Positions 33,385 to 42,309 of a stretch of 57,244 bases of DNA are shown here, in pieces (the stretch's first letter is position 1; each line of letters opens with the position of its first letter). A program made the position numbers and the translations under genes. The notes beneath the pieces are model-generated. The model did no database searches. It was not told the DNA's origin and worked only from the letters and a program-made list of their open reading frames with translations. Source of the stretch: Saccharopolyspora_D taberi (GTDB lineage: Bacteria; Actinomycetota; Actinomycetes; Mycobacteriales; Pseudonocardiaceae); assembly GCF_039534165.1 (NCBI RefSeq), contig NZ_BAAAUX010000035.1, forward strand, positions 1-57,244, written 5' to 3'.

Positions 33385-35220
33385 GATCTGACGGTCGTCC
33401 CGACGCTTCTCCAGGCCATCCGCGCCGCGCTCGACCTCACACAGGCCGAAGTTGCCGAGCGGCTAGGTGTCTCCTTCGCCACGGTCAACAGGTGGGAGGG
33501 CGGCTCCAACAAGCCTCAGAAGGCGCAGTTCGCCAAGATCATTGCGCTGGCCGAGGAAGCGGGTGTCGACGTCGGTGACGCACCAACCGCTGGCGGCACG
33601 GTCCTCAGCCGCAAGCGTGGTCGTCAGGCCAAGTCAGCCACGCCGACTACGAAGCCGATGGAGCAGATGCTGTGGGACGCGGCCTGCTCGATCCGTGGCG
33701 AGAAGGACGCACCGAAGTTCAAGGACTACTTGCTGCCGCTGCTGTTCTTGAAGCGTCTTTCCGATGTGTTCGACGATGAGATCGACCGGCTCGCCGACGA
33801 ATACGGTGACCGCGATGTGGCTCTGGAGATCGCTGACAACGACCACGATCTGCTCCGCTTCTATCTCCCGCCCGAGGCACGATGGGGCGTTATCAGTGGG
33901 CGGGTGCAGTTCGAGTGGCCAGATGATGACCGGGGGCGTTCAACCCGTCCGCGCGACATCGGTGAGCATCTGACCAAAGCAGTGCGCGCAGTTGTCCGCC
34001 ACAACCCAAGCCTCGCCGGAGTGATCGATGTCGTCGACTTCTCTGCCGAGCGCAATGGCGAACGCGACATCAACCCGGCCAGGCTCAATGGGGTCGTCGA
34101 GGCCTTTTCCGACCCGCGTTACCGGCTCGGCCTCGCCGACGTGCAACCAGACTTCCTCGGCCGTTCCTACGAGTACCTACTCCGCAAGTTCGCGGAAGGC
34201 TCGGGTCAGAGTGCAGGTGAGTTCTTCACCCCGACCGAAGTGGGATTTCTTATGGCGCGCTTGCTCCGCCCCAAGCCAGGGCAGACATGCCACGACTATG
34301 CCTGCGGATCAGCCGGGCTTCTCATCAAGCTTCAGCTCGTTGCGAAGGAGCTGGACCCCACGGCGAAGGTGCCGCTCAAGCTGTACGGCCAGGAACTCCA
34401 AGCCGAGAGCTACGCCGTCGCGCGGATGAACGCGATCATCCATGACATGGATGTCGATCTTCGTCGCGGCGACACCATGATCAATCCGAAGTTCCGTACC
34501 TCGTCTGGGGCACTCGACAAGTTCGACCTCGTGGTCGCTAACCCGATGTGGAACCAGCCGTTTGACACCAGCCTCTTCGAGGACGACCCGTATGACCGGT
34601 TCATCAAGAACGGCGGAGCTACCTCGGGTAGGGGTGACTGGGCCTGGCTTCAGCACACCTATTCCGTGCTCAAGGACGGCGGGCGCGCTGCCGTTGTCCT
34701 TGACACGGGTGCCGTCACACGCGGCTCGGGTTCGAAGAACGAGGACCGGGAACGCAACATTCGCAAGTGGTTCGTCGACCACGACCTTGTCGAGGGCGTA
34801 ATCCTCATGCCCGACAACCTCTTCTACAACACCGCTGCAGCAGGTGTGATCGTCGTGCTCAACAAGCGGAAAACCGAGTCCAAGAAGGGCAAGATCACCC
34901 TCGTCAACGCCAGCAAGCGGTTCACCAAGGGGCGGCCCAAGAACCACCTTGCTGACGCAGACGTCGTCGATGTCGCCAACCTTTTCAACGCTGGCGAGGA
35001 CATCGAAGGTGGGGTTGCAGTCATTAGTCTTGAGCAGGCCGCTGGGGCCGACTACAACCTCAGTCCCAGTCGCTGGGCTGCTGCCGTAAACACAGACGAC
35101 GCAGGCGACGTGGGCGAGCTCTTGGCAGAGTTGGACTCTTTGAATCAACAGGATGCTGGCCTCACATCGGATTTGCTAAAGCTCCTCACCCCTCTGACGA
35201 ACGTGGGTGTATCGCGATGA
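33379..35220 (+). CDS. hsdM: Type I restriction-modification methyltransferase with N-terminal XRE domain
   Basis: 613 residues from ATG 33379 (MTDLTVVP); upstream ATGs at 33370 and 33343 are in frame but would run through the operator. Residues about 5-58 are a Cro/C1 helix-turn-helix (LTQAEVAERLGVSFATVNRWEGGSNKPQ). The HsdM_N helical domain follows (MEQMLWDAACSIRGEKDAPKFKDYLLPLLFLKRLSD) and then the N6-adenine methylase with the SAM motif DYACGSAGLL, the EFFTPTEVGFLMA loop and the catalytic NPMW (family consensus NPP[FYW]). It methylates adenine in the site chosen by HsdS and protects host DNA. The stop overlaps hsdS by 4 bp. Confidence 0.95.
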   Translation: MTDLTVVPTLLQAIRAALDLTQAEVAERLGVSFATVNRWEGGSNKPQKAQFAKIIALAEEAGVDVGDAPTAGGTVLSRKRGRQAKSATPTTKPMEQMLWDAACSIRGEKDAPKFKDYLLPLLFLKRLSDVFDDEIDRLADEYGDRDVALEIADNDHDLLRFYLPPEARWGVISGRVQFEWPDDDRGRSTRPRDIGEHLTKAVRAVVRHNPSLAGVIDVVDFSAERNGERDINPARLNGVVEAFSDPRYRLGLADVQPDFLGRSYEYLLRKFAEGSGQSAGEFFTPTEVGFLMARLLRPKPGQTCHDYACGSAGLLIKLQLVAKELDPTAKVPLKLYGQELQAESYAVARMNAIIHDMDVDLRRGDTMINPKFRTSSGALDKFDLVVANPMWNQPFDTSLFEDDPYDRFIKNGGATSGRGDWAWLQHTYSVLKDGGRAAVVLDTGAVTRGSGSKNEDRERNIRKWFVDHDLVEGVILMPDNLFYNTAAAGVIVVLNKRKTESKKGKITLVNASKRFTKGRPKNHLADADVVDVANLFNAGEDIEGGVAVISLEQAAGADYNLSPSRWAAAVNTDDAGDVGELLAELDSLNQQDAGLTSDLLKLLTPLTNVGVSR

Positions 35221-36509
35221 ATCCAACTACGGCGCACTGGCCTGTTCGCCCATTCGCCGAGGTGGCAGACTATAAGGCAGGAAAAACCCCTGCTAGGGCA
35301 AACGCTGCATATTGGGCCAAATCCGAGAATGTTGTCCCATGGGTCTCGATCTCAGATCTCGAACCGTTTGGTGTCGTGATGTCGACAAAGGAGGAGGCCA
35401 ATCAACTCGCCTTCAATGAGGTTTTTCGCGGCAAACTCGTCCCCGCGGGGACTCTCTTGATGAGCTTCAAGCTAACGATCGGCCGTGTAGCCACTCTCGG
35501 GGTTCCGGCAGTGCACAACGAGGCGATCATTTCGATATATCCGCGCGCTGGAATAGATCAGCGGTTTCTCGGCTACTATCTTTCGAAGTATGACTACGGA
35601 CAACTTCAAGATCGACAGATCAAAGGAAACACTCTAAACAAGAGCAAGATTGACCGTATTCCTGTACCTGTCCCGCCTGAGGAAGAGCAGGCCGCAATAG
35701 CCGACGTGCTCGATAGAATCCGGCAGGGAATCCTGCTTCAGGACAGTATCTTCTCGAACCTCTCGAAGTTGAAGCGGGCTGCGATGCAGCAATTGTTCAC
35801 GCAGGGACTGCGGGGCGAGGTGCAGAAGTCGACCGAGATCGGTCCGATTCCAGAGAGTTGGTTCGTTCGTCGGCTCGATTCGCACGCCGACGTGCTGTCT
35901 ACCCGCATGTCGTACACAGAGTTGCAGGGCATGATGCCATCAGACGGGGAAACGACAGTGCGCGTGCTCGGCATCAAGGTTTCCGACATGAATACCCCGG
36001 GCAACGAGGTCGAGCTTGATGATGCGGCCCTCGAGGTCTCAGTTGACATCGATGTAGCAAAGGCCCGGTGTGCGCCACCGGGCGCGATCATCTTTCCCAA
36101 GCGAGGGGCTGCGATCGCGACTAACAAGAAGCGGATTGCCCCGACCTGGACCGCCTTCGATCCGAACGTCATTGGCGTCGTCGCTCGTCGGGGTTTGAAT
36201 CAGCGATTCCTCTTTCACTGGTTCCAGTCTTTTGACCTCCGAACGATTACCGATCTAGGCCCTACGCCACAGCTCAACAAGAAAAGCCTGGAACCACTTC
36301 TCCTCCCGTTGCCGCCATCAACGGACGAGCAAGAGGAGATTGCCGAAGTGCTTGACTCTCTCGATCGAAAGATCAACTTGCACCGCCGCAAGCGCGAAGT
36401 CCTTGATCAGCTTTTCAAGTCAGTGCTGCACAAGCTGATGACTGGCGAGTGTGCGGTTAAGGACCTCGACATCAGCGCGCTTTCAGTCGCAGAGGGGAAA
36501 GTGGCATGA
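35217..36509 (+). CDS. hsdS: Type I restriction system specificity subunit
   Basis: 430 residues with the usual two-fold layout. Target recognition domain 1 spans about residues 1-150 (WPVRPFAEVADYKAGKTPARANAAYW), followed by the first helical conserved region (EEEQAAIADVLDRIRQGILLQ). Target recognition domain 2 spans about 210-370, and is followed by the second conserved region (DEQEEIAEVLDSLDRKINLHRRK). It reads the bipartite recognition sequence for both the methylase and the nuclease; the sequence cannot be predicted from here. It is coupled to both neighbours by ATGA overlaps. No inverted repeats or recombinase gene suggest phase variation. Confidence 0.94.
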   Translation: MNPTTAHWPVRPFAEVADYKAGKTPARANAAYWAKSENVVPWVSISDLEPFGVVMSTKEEANQLAFNEVFRGKLVPAGTLLMSFKLTIGRVATLGVPAVHNEAIISIYPRAGIDQRFLGYYLSKYDYGQLQDRQIKGNTLNKSKIDRIPVPVPPEEEQAAIADVLDRIRQGILLQDSIFSNLSKLKRAAMQQLFTQGLRGEVQKSTEIGPIPESWFVRRLDSHADVLSTRMSYTELQGMMPSDGETTVRVLGIKVSDMNTPGNEVELDDAALEVSVDIDVAKARCAPPGAIIFPKRGAAIATNKKRIAPTWTAFDPNVIGVVARRGLNQRFLFHWFQSFDLRTITDLGPTPQLNKKSLEPLLLPLPPSTDEQEEIAEVLDSLDRKINLHRRKREVLDQLFKSVLHKLMTGECAVKDLDISALSVAEGKVA

Positions 36510-39445
36510 GCCAGATCAAGATATCAGAGGCGAAGTCGGTTCAATTCCCGATGGTCACACATGCCTCTGCCATAGGCTGGAAGCAGCTCACACCCGAAGA
36601 GTCTGAGCACATGCGTCGTGGCCGAGCAAACATGCTATTTACCGAGGTTCTGGAAGACAAGCTCCAGGAGTTCAATCCGTGGCTTACCGAGGACCAGGCG
36701 CGAGCAATCGTAGAGAGCATCGATGCGCTCCCCGACACCATCGAAGGCAATCGTGAGGTGTTGCGGTGGCTGCGCGGTGAGCGTCAGTGGAACGACGAAA
36801 ATGAGCAGCGCCAGCGTCCCGTTCAGGTCGTCGACTTCGAATTCGCGGATCGGAACGAACTGCATGTGACATGGGAATGGAAGATCGAACCGCCCGCTCG
36901 GGCGAAGGGAAATCGTGCCGATGTCATGTTTGTAGTCAACGGCATCCCGGTCACCATCGTCGAACACAAGAACCCCAAGGACCATGACGCCCTGACCCGT
37001 GCCGTTACGCAGCTCCGGCGCTACGAGAAGGAGACGCCCGAACTCCTCACCCAGGTTCAGCTTCACAACGAAACGCACCTGATCGATTACTGGTATGGAG
37101 TTACGTGGAACGTCAGCCGCCGCACTCTCTTCAAGTGGAAGCACACGAGCGATGAGCCCTACCGCGATGCGGTGCAAGCGTTTTTCGAGCCGCGTGACTT
37201 TCTGCGCACACTCCAAGAATGGGTGCTTTTCTACATCGAGGACGGCGAGACCAAGAAGTCCGTCCTCCGTCAACACCAGCGCAGTGCAGTCGATGCTGTG
37301 GTTGAACGGTGCGCTGACCCAGCAAAGAACCGCGGTCTCATCTGGCACACGCAAGGGTCCGGCAAGACTTTCACTCTTCTAACCTCCGCACAGTTGATCC
37401 TCAGCCAGAAAGAGCGCTTCCAGAACGCGACAGTAATCCTTGTCGTCGATCGAACCGAGTTGGAGGGCCAGCTCAAGGAATGGGTCGACAGGCTGCTCGG
37501 TGAGATGCAGGCGAATGACATCCCCGTACGTCGCGCCAACAGCCGGAACGATCTCCAGGAAATATTCGATTCCGATTTCCGTGGCCTGGTCATCTCGATG
37601 ATCCACAAGTTCGATGCGATCCGTAAGGACAGCTCCAACCGGGACAACATCTACGTCTTTATCGACGAAGCCCACCGTTCGGTGGCGGCGGACCTCGGCT
37701 CGTACCTCATGGCGGCGGTACCGAGCTCTACGATTATTGGATTCACCGGTACGCCGGTCGGCGGCACGCAGGGAGGCGGATCCGGCTCATTCCAGATCTT
37801 CGGTCCGCAGGACGAGCAGGGCTACCTGCACAAGTACTCCATCGTCGAGTCGATCGAAGACGAGACCACGCTGCCGATCAAGTACATGCTAGCGCCGTCA
37901 TCGATGTCGATGGCACCCGAGGACCTGGATGACCAGTTCTATGCTCTGGCCTCCGATGAGGACGTCACGGACATCGATGAGCTCAACAAGGTGCTGCAGC
38001 GAGCCGTCGGGTTGCGCACCTTCCTCGGTGCTGACAATCGTGTGAAGCAGGTGGCCGCCTTCGTCGCGGACCATTTCAAGGAGAACGTCGATCCGCTCGG
38101 TTACAAGGCGTTCCTCGTCGCGGTCGACCGTGAGACGTGCGCGAAGTACAAGCGTGCCCTGGACGAGCTGCTCCCGCCGGAGTGGTCCGAGGTTGTCTAC
38201 AGCAAGAACGCCAACGATGTGGTGGACCGGCCGGATGTCCACGCACTGCAGCTCTCCGATGACCGAGAGAAGGAGGTGCGCCGACAGTTCAAGAAGGCAG
38301 ACCAGCACCCCAAGATCCTCATCGTCACCGACAAGCTGTTGACCGGATACGACGCTCCGCTCTTGTACACGATGTACCTCGATAAGCCGATGCGTGACCA
38401 CGTGCTGCTCCAGGCTCTTGCGCGGGTGAACCGGCCTTATGTCGACAGCGAGGGTGTACAGAAGAAGGTGGGCCTCGTCGTCGACTTCGTCGGCATCCTG
38501 AAGGAGTTGCACAAGGCGCTGCGCTTCAATTCTGCTGATGTCGAGGGTGCGTTGGAAGACCTCGACGTACTCATGGCAGATCTTCTCCAGAAGCTGGACA
38601 CTGCCTCGGCCGATTACCTCCAGGTTGAGAGTGGGCAAGGCCATGACAAGCAGTTGGAAGGCGTCGTCTACGGCAAGTTCCTCGCTGAGGAGGAGCGCAA
38701 GCGGTTCTTCGACGACTACCGCGACATCGAGTCGCTGTGGGAGATCCTCTCGCCATCGGCGGAATTGCGCGACCACATCGCGACCTACAAGCGACTGTCC
38801 GTGTTGTATGCGGCTGTCCGCAACGCGTACTCGGAGGCCACCAGTTTCACGGCTGACTTGGAGCACAAGACGAAGCGGCTGATCGAAGAGAACGCTACGC
38901 AGGACGGGCTCGGCCGCTTCACCAAGGTCGCTACGTTCGATGTTCAGACGCTGGAGTCATTGCGCGAGGACGACGGCCCGCACGGGGAGAAGGTTTTCAA
39001 CCTCCTGCGCGGACTTCGGAAGGAGATGGAGGACAACCCGGCCGCCGCCGTTGCGCTTCAGAGCATCAAGGAGAAGGCAGACCGCATCATCGAGGGCCTA
39101 GAGGAGCGCAAGGTAAGTGGTCTTGCAGCCCTCGACGAGCTCAGAGCCCTTGCCGACGAGACGGACAAGCTGCGCGAGATCGCGAAGGAGAGCGGACTGT
39201 CCGATCGAGCGTTCGGGATCTTCTCAGTGCTCCGCAGGGAGCCTGCCCTCGAAGGGCAGAAGATCGACATCCAACATCTGGCGGTCAACATCGAGGCCGA
39301 AGTCGAGAAGTTCCCGCACTGGCGGCACAATCCCGACGAGGAGCGCCGTCTTCGCGGCAGCCTCTACAAGCCGCTGCTCACACTACCGGCTGAGCCTCGC
39401 AAGGAGATCATCGAGAAGCTCATGAACGTATTGGAGAAGGTCTGA
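36506..39445 (+). CDS. hsdR: Type I restriction endonuclease/translocase subunit
   Basis: 979 residues, full length. The N-terminal PD-(D/E)xK nuclease is seen at D139 and E153-x-K155 (RADVMFVVNGIPVTIVEHKNP). The SF2 translocase has Walker A (TQGSGKT, about 282-288), DEAH (387-390), a GFTGTP motif III and the later motifs (TDKLLTGYDAP, QALARVNRPY). The C-terminal third is helical and contacts HsdM. It cleaves unmethylated invading DNA after ATP-driven translocation. It overlaps hsdS by 4 bp and the YgjP-like gene by one base. All motifs appear intact. Confidence 0.95.
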   Translation: MSQIKISEAKSVQFPMVTHASAIGWKQLTPEESEHMRRGRANMLFTEVLEDKLQEFNPWLTEDQARAIVESIDALPDTIEGNREVLRWLRGERQWNDENEQRQRPVQVVDFEFADRNELHVTWEWKIEPPARAKGNRADVMFVVNGIPVTIVEHKNPKDHDALTRAVTQLRRYEKETPELLTQVQLHNETHLIDYWYGVTWNVSRRTLFKWKHTSDEPYRDAVQAFFEPRDFLRTLQEWVLFYIEDGETKKSVLRQHQRSAVDAVVERCADPAKNRGLIWHTQGSGKTFTLLTSAQLILSQKERFQNATVILVVDRTELEGQLKEWVDRLLGEMQANDIPVRRANSRNDLQEIFDSDFRGLVISMIHKFDAIRKDSSNRDNIYVFIDEAHRSVAADLGSYLMAAVPSSTIIGFTGTPVGGTQGGGSGSFQIFGPQDEQGYLHKYSIVESIEDETTLPIKYMLAPSSMSMAPEDLDDQFYALASDEDVTDIDELNKVLQRAVGLRTFLGADNRVKQVAAFVADHFKENVDPLGYKAFLVAVDRETCAKYKRALDELLPPEWSEVVYSKNANDVVDRPDVHALQLSDDREKEVRRQFKKADQHPKILIVTDKLLTGYDAPLLYTMYLDKPMRDHVLLQALARVNRPYVDSEGVQKKVGLVVDFVGILKELHKALRFNSADVEGALEDLDVLMADLLQKLDTASADYLQVESGQGHDKQLEGVVYGKFLAEEERKRFFDDYRDIESLWEILSPSAELRDHIATYKRLSVLYAAVRNAYSEATSFTADLEHKTKRLIEENATQDGLGRFTKVATFDVQTLESLREDDGPHGEKVFNLLRGLRKEMEDNPAAAVALQSIKEKADRIIEGLEERKVSGLAALDELRALADETDKLREIAKESGLSDRAFGIFSVLRREPALEGQKIDIQHLAVNIEAEVEKFPHWRHNPDEERRLRGSLYKPLLTLPAEPRKEIIEKLMNVLEKV

Positions 39446-39774
39446 TGGCGCGCTCCCGCATGGCCTTGACGGCTGATCAGCTGCTCACGCGAAAGGCGAT
39501 GACATGGGCGACGCACATCCGCGTCAACCCGTCGCGCATTGCGATCGCTGATCTGCCGAAGAAGTGGGGCTCGTGCGCGCCCGACGGTGTCATCACGCTC
39601 GCCCAAGACCTCGTCGACATGCCTGAGAAGTTCCAGGATTACGTCGTCGTTCACGAGTTGCTCCACCTCCGCTACCGGTCTCACGGCAAGGCGTTCACCG
39701 CCATGATGACCGCCCTCGTCCCGGGTTGGCGCGAGTTGGAAGCGTCAAGCTCGGTGCGGGAGGTTCGCCGATAA
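39445..39774 (+). CDS. YgjP/SprT-like zinc metallopeptidase domain protein
   Basis: 109 residues, starting in the hsdR stop (TGATG). The zinc motif HELLHLRYRSH gives H70, E71, H74 and a third ligand H80, and KKWGSCAPDGVITLAQDLVDMP is the conserved DUF45/YgjP segment. Such small metallopeptidase genes are often the fourth gene of type I restriction operons; their role there (perhaps turnover of HsdR or other partners) is not established. Confidence 0.88.
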   Translation: MARSRMALTADQLLTRKAMTWATHIRVNPSRIAIADLPKKWGSCAPDGVITLAQDLVDMPEKFQDYVVVHELLHLRYRSHGKAFTAMMTALVPGWRELEASSSVREVRR

Positions 39775-39882
39775 GTGTGTACGTGTCCGTGCCGGAGAGC
39801 CCTACTCACCTAGATCCATTAATGGTGAGCGGTTCTGCGAACCTATAGTTAACTCGGAGCTGTGCCATGGCGACTGACCATG

Positions 39883-40053
39883 TCAGTCGCCCTGCTCGGT
39901 GCGCAGCCTCTTGATCTGCTCGCGTACGTCGTCGAGGTCCCAGCGGTAGTGGCCGCCGAGGGTGGTCTCCGTCGGCTTGAGTAGGCCGTCCTGGACGTAA
40001 CGCGCCATGCGCTGGACTGTCGCAGTTGACCCTGCCAGGTGAGGGATGGGCAG
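39883..40053 (-). pseudogene. MerR/excisionase-type HTH fragment
   Basis: Minus-strand translation gives IPHLAGSTATVQRMARYVQ, then DGLLKPTETTLGGHYRWDL, then DDVREQIKRLRTEQGD and a stop. This matches the second half of small actinobacterial DNA-binding proteins with a MerR-like wing (YxxDGLLxPTxTTLGGHYRW). The open frame runs up to a stop at 40093-40095 without a plausible start or ribosome-binding site, so the N-terminus is missing. Confidence 0.65.
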
Positions 40054-40075
40054 AGATCCTGCTGGAGAAGCCAGT

Positions 40076-40303
40076 CTCGGGGTCTCGGCGGACTACTCGG
40101 ACAGCGGCACGGCGAGCGACGAACGCTCACTCAAGCACCGCAACGACGAGCCCACCCGTTCCGTTCAATGGCCGCCCGAGCTGACCGAACATCTTCATCG
40201 CCATTTGGAGCGCTACGGCACCGGGCGGACCGGACTGTTGTTCTGGGGCGGCAGTTTGTTGCAGGCGCTCGTACCGACTCGCCGTCACATCCTCCACGGA
40301 TGA
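40076..40303 (+). pseudogene. Tyrosine-integrase fragment
   Basis: The plus-strand frame reads SADYSDSGTASDERSLKHR, then NDEPTRSVQWPPELTEHLH, then RHLERYGTGRTGLLFWGG. This resembles the mid-catalytic part of a Streptomyces-type plasmid integrase (LKxRxxxxTRxVPxPPELVxxLRxHxxxxGT). The flanks carrying the Arg-His-x-x-Arg-Tyr residues are absent. It is a relic of a second element, adjoining the HTH fragment on the other strand. Confidence 0.6.
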
Positions 40304-40586
40304 CACGACGTTGTTTCAGTTTCTTCTGCTGCCGTCACGACTCTGGAACACACCAACCCGGGCGGGCAGGTCGGTCAGCTCCATGCCCCCGAATTCTGCC
40401 GAAATCGGCTGGAGAGAGCTGGCGGTTTTCGGTCGTCGCACCTACACAGCCCGAGCGCTTTGACGTTGTGCTCGATCGGGGCGTGCTGGTGCTGGCATGC
40501 TGGATCTTGTCTCCCGCCGGAGGTGTTAGCCCCAAGGGACGCCCTGGGTCGCCGGCGGGGGTACCCCGGCGGGAAGGTAGAGGACC
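40304..40586. other. Gene-free interval inside the element
   Basis: About 280 bp between the integrase fragment and the XRE-TPR pseudogene. Only short, unconvincing open frames are seen. The last 30 bases carry a GGAAGGTAGAGG ribosome-binding site for the pseudogene. Confidence 0.4.
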
Positions 40587-41770
40587 ATGTCCGAGGAGTC
40601 GTTCGGGCAGGCCTTGCGGCGGCATCGTCGTGCGGCCGGCCTGTCTCAAGCCCAACTTGCCCAGGAACTCCACCTCGACCAGGGCAATCTCTCCCGGTAC
40701 GAGAACGACCGGCAACGCCCCGAGCCGGCGACCGTGGACGCCTTAGACGCGCTCCTGTGCGCAGGCGGCGAGCTCTGAGCCCTGACCAGCGCCACCACCC
40801 CACAACCCGCGACCAGAGGCATTCCGGCTCCGCGATGCAGCCGAGCGATGAGACCGACGCGATGGAGCTGGCCCGCAGGGTCGCGGCCTCCGACATAAGC
40901 GCCGAGACGCTGGCCCAGCTGGAAATGGCGTTCGATGACCTGGTCCGCACGATCTTCTGCCCCGGCTGCGCGAGCACCTGGGCTACATCTCCCAGCTCAT
41001 CGACGCACCCCGCAAAACCCTCGCCGCCCACCGCCATCTCCTGGTGCTCGGCGGCTGGTTCTCCCATGCTGGCCGCCACCGTGCACATCGACCTGAATCA
41101 ACACGCACCGGCCACCGCCCGGCTGCGCACCGCCGCCGGACTGGCCACGCACGCCGAGCAGGACGAGATCCGCGCCTGGTGCTACGAAACCGAAGCCTGG
41201 CGCACCCTCACCGGCGGCGACTACCGACGAGCCGCCGAGCTCTCCCAACACGCCCAGTCGATCGCCCCGTCCGGGAGCTCCGCGGAGATCCAGGCGACCA
41301 CCCAAGAAGGCAGGGCGTGGGCGAGGCTCGGGGAAGCCGACGCCACGTACCGCACCGTCGAGCACGTTCATTCGCTGTCGGCGCATCTGCCGAAGCCGGT
41401 GCCGGCCGAACACCACTACCGCTACGACCCCGGCAAAGCCGCGGCCTACACCGCCACTACGCTGGCCTGGCTTGGCGACCCGGGAGGCGAACAGCACGCC
41501 CGCGAGGTCATCGCCCGCTTCCGGCCCACCAACGACTTCCAGCCCTGGCCCCGCCGCTACGCCACCGCCCATGTCGACCTCGTCCTGTGCGCAGCACGCA
41601 ACGGCCGCCTGGACGAAGCCGCCGACGCGGCCCAGACCGCGATCGCCTCCGGGCAGGTCACCCCGTCCAACTGGTGGCGCGTCCGCGAAGTCGTCAACCA
41701 CGTCACCGCCGGAAAGCTCCCAACCGCAGGCGAGCTCCAGGACTCCTACCAGACCATGATCAGCCGCTAA
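40587..41770 (+). pseudogene. XRE-TPR regulator (Streptomyces type), multiply frameshifted
   Basis: A good ribosome-binding site and ATG 40587 open a HTH (ESFGQALRRHRRAAGLSQAQLAQELHLDQGNLSRYENDRQRP in its expected form) that ends at a TGA at 40776-40778. The protein continues in other frames: LRDAAER, then ETDAMELARRVAASDISAETLAQL, then LGYISQLIDAPRKTLAAHRH, then the TPR body (HIDLNQHAPATARLRTAAGLA onwards) to 41770. At least four frame changes are needed to reconstruct the normal protein of about 390 residues. Clearly non-functional, although the 63-residue HTH piece could still be made. Confidence 0.85.
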
Positions 41771-41778
41771 CCACGCAT

Positions 41779-41816
41779 GGCTATGCGCATCAACGTTTGG
41801 GTTGATGCGCATAGCC
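41779..41816 (+). terminator. 16-bp inverted repeat after the XRE-TPR pseudogene
   Basis: A perfect 16-bp inverted repeat (41779-41794 with 41801-41816, 6-nt loop GTTTGG) lies nine bases after the pseudogene stop. The DUF3631 remnant begins just beyond it. It may be a terminator or the scar of the event that truncated the DUF3631 gene. Confidence 0.7.
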
Positions 41817-41832
41817 CCGCATTCAAGGGTGC

Positions 41833-42309
41833 GGGACCCGCTCCAGCGAGGGCTCCCTGCGAACTCGTCTGCTCACCGACTGCCGCACGGTCTTCGCTGA
41901 GCACACCGAGATTTCCAGCGCGGAGCTGGTGCGCCAGCTCAACGCCGACCCGGAGGCGCCCTGGCGCGATCTCGGCCCGGCCGGGCTCACCACCGCGAGG
42001 CTCGGGCGCCTGCTCGGCGAGTTCGACATCAAGTCGGCGAACGTGCGCTTCACCGACGGCAGCCAGGCCAAGGGCTACCGGCGTGGCGACTTCGCCGACG
42101 CCTGGAGCCGCTACTGCCCTCTGCCCCAGCGGGAGGCGTCCCATCCGTCCCAAGCGTCGCAGCCGAGGTCAAAGCGGGACGCCTCTGATGACCGGGACGG
42201 ATTGAAGCGTCCCGTGCCGCCCATCCGTCCCACGCTGACCAGCATCGGGACGCTTGGGACGGATGGGACGGATATCCCCTTCAAGCCCCAAGGCAGGGGT
42301 GCCGCATGA
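41833..42309 (+). pseudogene. DUF3631 replication-type protein, C-terminal remnant
   Basis: Open frame without a proper start, reading SLRTRLLTDCRTVFAEH, then TEISSAELVRQLNADPEAPW, then LTTARLGRLLGEFDIKS and GYRRGDFADAWSRYCP. This is the C-terminal DUF3631 pattern of the large primase/helicase-like proteins that sit upstream of xis-int in actinomycete integrative elements. About three quarters of the gene is missing on the 5' side. A GTG at 41929 could initiate a 126-residue peptide. The tail contains a GGGACG-rich palindromic region. The stop overlaps the xis ATG by 4 bp. Confidence 0.8.
42138..42269. repeat. GGGACG-rich palindrome in the DUF3631 3' end
   Basis: A perfect 21-bp inverted repeat (42138-42158 with 42249-42269) separated by 90 bp. 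The interval and arms contain about ten copies of GGGACG or its complement, including GGGACGC and GGGACGG pairs. Clustered short repeats next to a replication gene resemble iterons or an origin-like region, but no function is shown. Confidence 0.75.

Noticed and set aside
35217..36509. Phase-variable hsdS
   Set aside because: There are no inverted repeats within hsdS, no silent hsdS partners and no invertase next to it.
39775..40045. Toxin-antitoxin pair after the hsd operon
   Set aside because: No ORF pair with ribosome-binding sites; the only coherent translation is a truncated HTH fragment.
41929..42309. Intact 126-residue gene
   Set aside because: Similarity to DUF3631 extends upstream of the GTG to about 41833 without a start, so this is the tail of a truncated larger gene.
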